In this document: piece after piece, positions 62,314 to 64,000 of the stretch
How the letters are laid out: each line of letters begins with the position of its first letter
Position numbering within the stretch: the stretch's first letter is position 1
NCBI GenBank assembly: GCA_913055625.1
Contig: CAJXJW010000003.1
Coordinates: forward strand, 62,001-126,000
From: an uncultured Pseudomonadota bacterium
GTDB lineage: Bacteria; Pseudomonadota; Gammaproteobacteria; Steroidobacterales; Woeseiaceae
Length of the DNA: 64,000 nucleotides
Direction of reading: 5' to 3'
Made by a program: the position numbers and the translations under genes
Notes under the pieces: model-generated
What the model was told of the DNA's origin: nothing
The model's input: the letters and a program-made list of their open reading frames with translations, nothing else
Databases searched by the model: none

Positions 62314-63270
62314 ATGGCTGCCCCGTCCATACCGGTCATCGACCTCTCCCTGCCGACCTGCCGCGCGACGCTCGCTGCGATTGACGCCGCCTGCCGCGAC
62401 TGGGGATTCTTCCAGGTCGTGAACCACGGTATCGACCCGGCGCGCACCGTGGCGTTGCAGGCCGCGATGGCCGCATTCTTCGGACTGGCTCCCGCGACCA
62501 AGCAGGCGCTGACGCGCACGCGCGACAACCCCTGGGGCTACTACGACCGCGAACTCACGAAGAACACGCCGGACTGGAAGGAGGTCTACGACATCGGCCC
62601 CGCCGACGGCGACCGACTCGCGCCGCGCCTGCCGGACGGACTGCCGGGCTTCGCCGACACGCTCGCCGCCTGGATGGCCGACTGCGAAACGCTGGCGTTC
62701 ACGTTGCTCGAGGCTGTCTCGACGAACCTCGGCATGCCGGCCGACCATCTTGCGCAGAATTTCGTGCCGGCGCACACGTCCTTCCTGCGCCTGAATCACT
62801 ATCCGCGCTGCGAGACGCCGGCGACGCCGGACGGGCTCGCGACGACCCGCGACGGCTACCTCGGCGTGAACTACCACACCGATGCCGGCGCGCTGACCCT
62901 GCTGCTGCAGGACACGCAGCCGGGCCTCGAGGTGTGGCACGCGGAACGCTGGTACCGCGTGCCGCCGCTCGACGGCGCGCTGGTCGTGAACATCGGTGAC
63001 ATGGTGCAGGTGTGGTCCAACGACCGTTACCGGGCCGCACTGCACCGCGCCGTCGTCAGCCGCGACGCGGCGCGCATGAGTGCGCCGTATTTCTTCAACC
63101 CGGCCTGGTCGACCGAGTATGCGCCGCTCCCGTCGCTGCTCGCCGGGGGTGAGCCGCCGCGCTACCGGCCAATCGCCTGGCGCGAATTCCGCGAACGACG
63201 CGCGGACGGCGACTATGCCGACTACGGACAGGAAGTCCAGATCAGTGACTACGCGCTGCCGGCCGAATGA
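62314..63270 (+). CDS. 2-oxoglutarate/Fe(II)-dependent oxygenase, IPNS-like
   Basis: Oxygenase of the isopenicillin N synthase-like family, 318 residues. The iron ligands are visible as NYHTDAGAL (His and Asp) and LHRAVVSRD (His), with the 2-oxoglutarate/substrate Arg-Ser pair in ARMSAP. N-terminal DWGFFQVVNHGI is the family signature. ATG 62314 begins the conserved region, and no strong ribosome site is seen. Substrate unknown. Confidence 0.9.
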   Translation: MAAPSIPVIDLSLPTCRATLAAIDAACRDWGFFQVVNHGIDPARTVALQAAMAAFFGLAPATKQALTRTRDNPWGYYDRELTKNTPDWKEVYDIGPADGDRLAPRLPDGLPGFADTLAAWMADCETLAFTLLEAVSTNLGMPADHLAQNFVPAHTSFLRLNHYPRCETPATPDGLATTRDGYLGVNYHTDAGALTLLLQDTQPGLEVWHAERWYRVPPLDGALVVNIGDMVQVWSNDRYRAALHRAVVSRDAARMSAPYFFNPAWSTEYAPLPSLLAGGEPPRYRPIAWREFRERRADGDYADYGQEVQISDYALPAE

Positions 63271-63280
63271 CCGCCGCAAT

Positions 63281-63309
63281 TTCAAGCATCGGCCCGACTC
63301 CGCTATGAT
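63281..63309 (+). promoter_or_regulatory. Possible promoter of the final gene
   Basis: TATGAT at 63304-63309 is a good -10 match. TTCAAG at 63281-63286, 17 nt upstream, is a poor -35. It precedes the gene starting at 63335. Confidence 0.3.
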
Positions 63310-63334
63310 CGATGCTCGATTGAAGGGGGGACTC

Positions 63335-64000
63335 ATGACGAAACCGGACAAAGATTCGCGGCATGCCGGCATCGGCCGGCGCGAATTCATCGGCGGCAGC
63401 GCGCTTGCGCTCGCGGCCCTCGGCACGGCGCACGCAGGCGGTGGCGGCTACGGCCCGTCACGCGGCAAGTGGCTGCCCGGTATCCAGCTCTATACCGTGC
63501 GCGAATCGATGGCGCAGAGCGTTTCGGCCACGCTCGAAGCCGTCGCTGCGATCGGCTACAAGGAGGTGGAGTGCGCCGGCTATTTCGACGTGCCACCCGC
63601 GAAGCTGCGGCAGATGATCGCCGACCTCGGGATGCGTTCGCCGAACAGCCATGTCGACTGGGCGAAAATGCGCGACGACCCGCGCTCCGTGATCGAACCC
63701 GCAGCGGAGCTCGGCAACGACTACGTCACTCTCGCCTGGCTTCCCGAAGAGGAGCGCAAGCCGCTGGACAACTGGAAACGCTGGGCCGACATCCTGAACA
63801 AGGGCGGCGAAATCGCGAAGAGCACGGGCCTGCGCGTCGTGTACCACAACCACGACTTCGAGTTCCTGCAGATCGACGGCCGTATCCCGTACGACGTGTT
63901 GCTCGCGGAAACGGACCCGTCACTCGTGGATTTCGAGCTCGACTTCTTCTGGGTGCGCAAGGCGGGCGGCGACATCGGGAAAGTTCTCGCCGGTGCGCCC
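63335..64000 (+). CDS. Tat-exported TIM-barrel protein (xylose isomerase-like), 3' end cut
   Basis: Open frame from ATG 63335 (preceded by AAGGGGGG) to the window edge, 222 codons visible. A Tat signal is present (GRREFIGG, then a hydrophobic stretch ending AHA at about 32-34). The following sequence (GIQLYTVRESM, ATLEAVAAIGYKEVE, VYHNHDFEF, DFELDFFW) matches sugar phosphate isomerase/epimerase TIM barrels, with metal ligands expected at the Glu/His/Asp positions. The C-terminal part lies outside the window. Confidence 0.88.
   Translation, partial: MTKPDKDSRHAGIGRREFIGGSALALAALGTAHAGGGGYGPSRGKWLPGIQLYTVRESMAQSVSATLEAVAAIGYKEVECAGYFDVPPAKLRQMIADLGMRSPNSHVDWAKMRDDPRSVIEPAAELGNDYVTLAWLPEEERKPLDNWKRWADILNKGGEIAKSTGLRVVYHNHDFEFLQIDGRIPYDVLLAETDPSLVDFELDFFWVRKAGGDIGKVLAGAP

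Noticed and set aside
1-64000. tRNA, rRNA, CRISPR arrays, insertion sequences, prophage or attachment sites
   Set aside because: Read through for cloverleaf-like blocks, regularly spaced repeats, transposase or integrase genes and terminal inverted repeats; none was seen, and coding sequence fills nearly the whole window.

Overview
The window looks like chromosomal DNA of a high-GC Gram-negative bacterium (about two-thirds G+C by eye), most likely a marine or salt-exposed gammaproteobacterium. The pointers are a Na+-translocating NADH:quinone reductase, the NAGGN osmolyte pathway, a DksA-type zinc-finger protein, outer-envelope lipoproteins and Tat-exported proteins. The exact order (for example Woeseiales, Chromatiales or Xanthomonadales relatives) cannot be fixed from sequence reading alone. 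Genes are densely packed, often with 4-nt ATGA or GTGA overlaps, and no gap exceeds about 210 nt. I see no rRNA, tRNA, CRISPR array, insertion sequence or phage gene.

Region 1 (1-3878, minus strand) is the start of an nqr operon: a small exported membrane protein, a MenA-like UbiA prenyltransferase, nqrA, nqrB and the first codons of nqrC. Region 2 (3879-17333) is a complete uptake [NiFe]-hydrogenase island. hypC-hypB-hypD-hypF-hypE and a CPA2 cation/proton antiporter run on the plus strand and converge on hupS-hupL-hupC-hupD-hupG-hupH-hupI-hupJ-hypA on the minus strand. The small subunit carries the six cysteines typical of oxygen-tolerant, membrane-bound group 1 enzymes. Region 3 (17544-21552) is regulatory: a PAS-PAS hybrid histidine kinase, a tandem universal stress protein, a DksA/TraR-like protein and a FixJ-type response regulator. 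A similar TAC(G/C)TA-centred box occurs in three divergent promoter regions here.

Region 4 (21634-33460) holds an S9 peptidase, an MFS exporter, a four-gene ECF sigma / HEAT-repeat / DUF4097 operon with a good autoregulatory ECF promoter, a GNAT acetyltransferase, a TerC protein fused to a PGPGW-like domain, a homocysteine S-methyltransferase, a lipoprotein amidohydrolase and a flavin reductase. Region 5 (33528-44527) holds an N-acyl-D-amino-acid deacylase coupled to a BASS transporter, a class I aldolase, a DUF3313-like protein, a 5'-nucleotidase lipoprotein, a second ECF sigma / anti-sigma / HEAT cluster and a second amidohydrolase lipoprotein.

Region 6 (44604-52358, minus strand) reads as an osmotic-stress block: MscS channel, small acidic lipoprotein, MgtC-like protein, universal stress protein, then asnO, ngg and the M42 peptidase of the NAGGN pathway. 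Region 7 (52466-60614, minus strand) is a cell-wall sugar recycling block: transporter, alr, a D-lactate-dehydrogenase-like flavoprotein, nagA, murQ, then murA with its own promoter and an exported NAD(P)-fold protein. MurQ releases D-lactate, so the flavoprotein beside it gives the block a coherent pathway. Region 8 (60673-64000) has a DUF6265-like protein, an NDUFA9-like NAD(P)-binding protein, a 2-oxoglutarate/Fe(II) oxygenase and the start of a Tat-exported TIM-barrel protein cut by the window edge.
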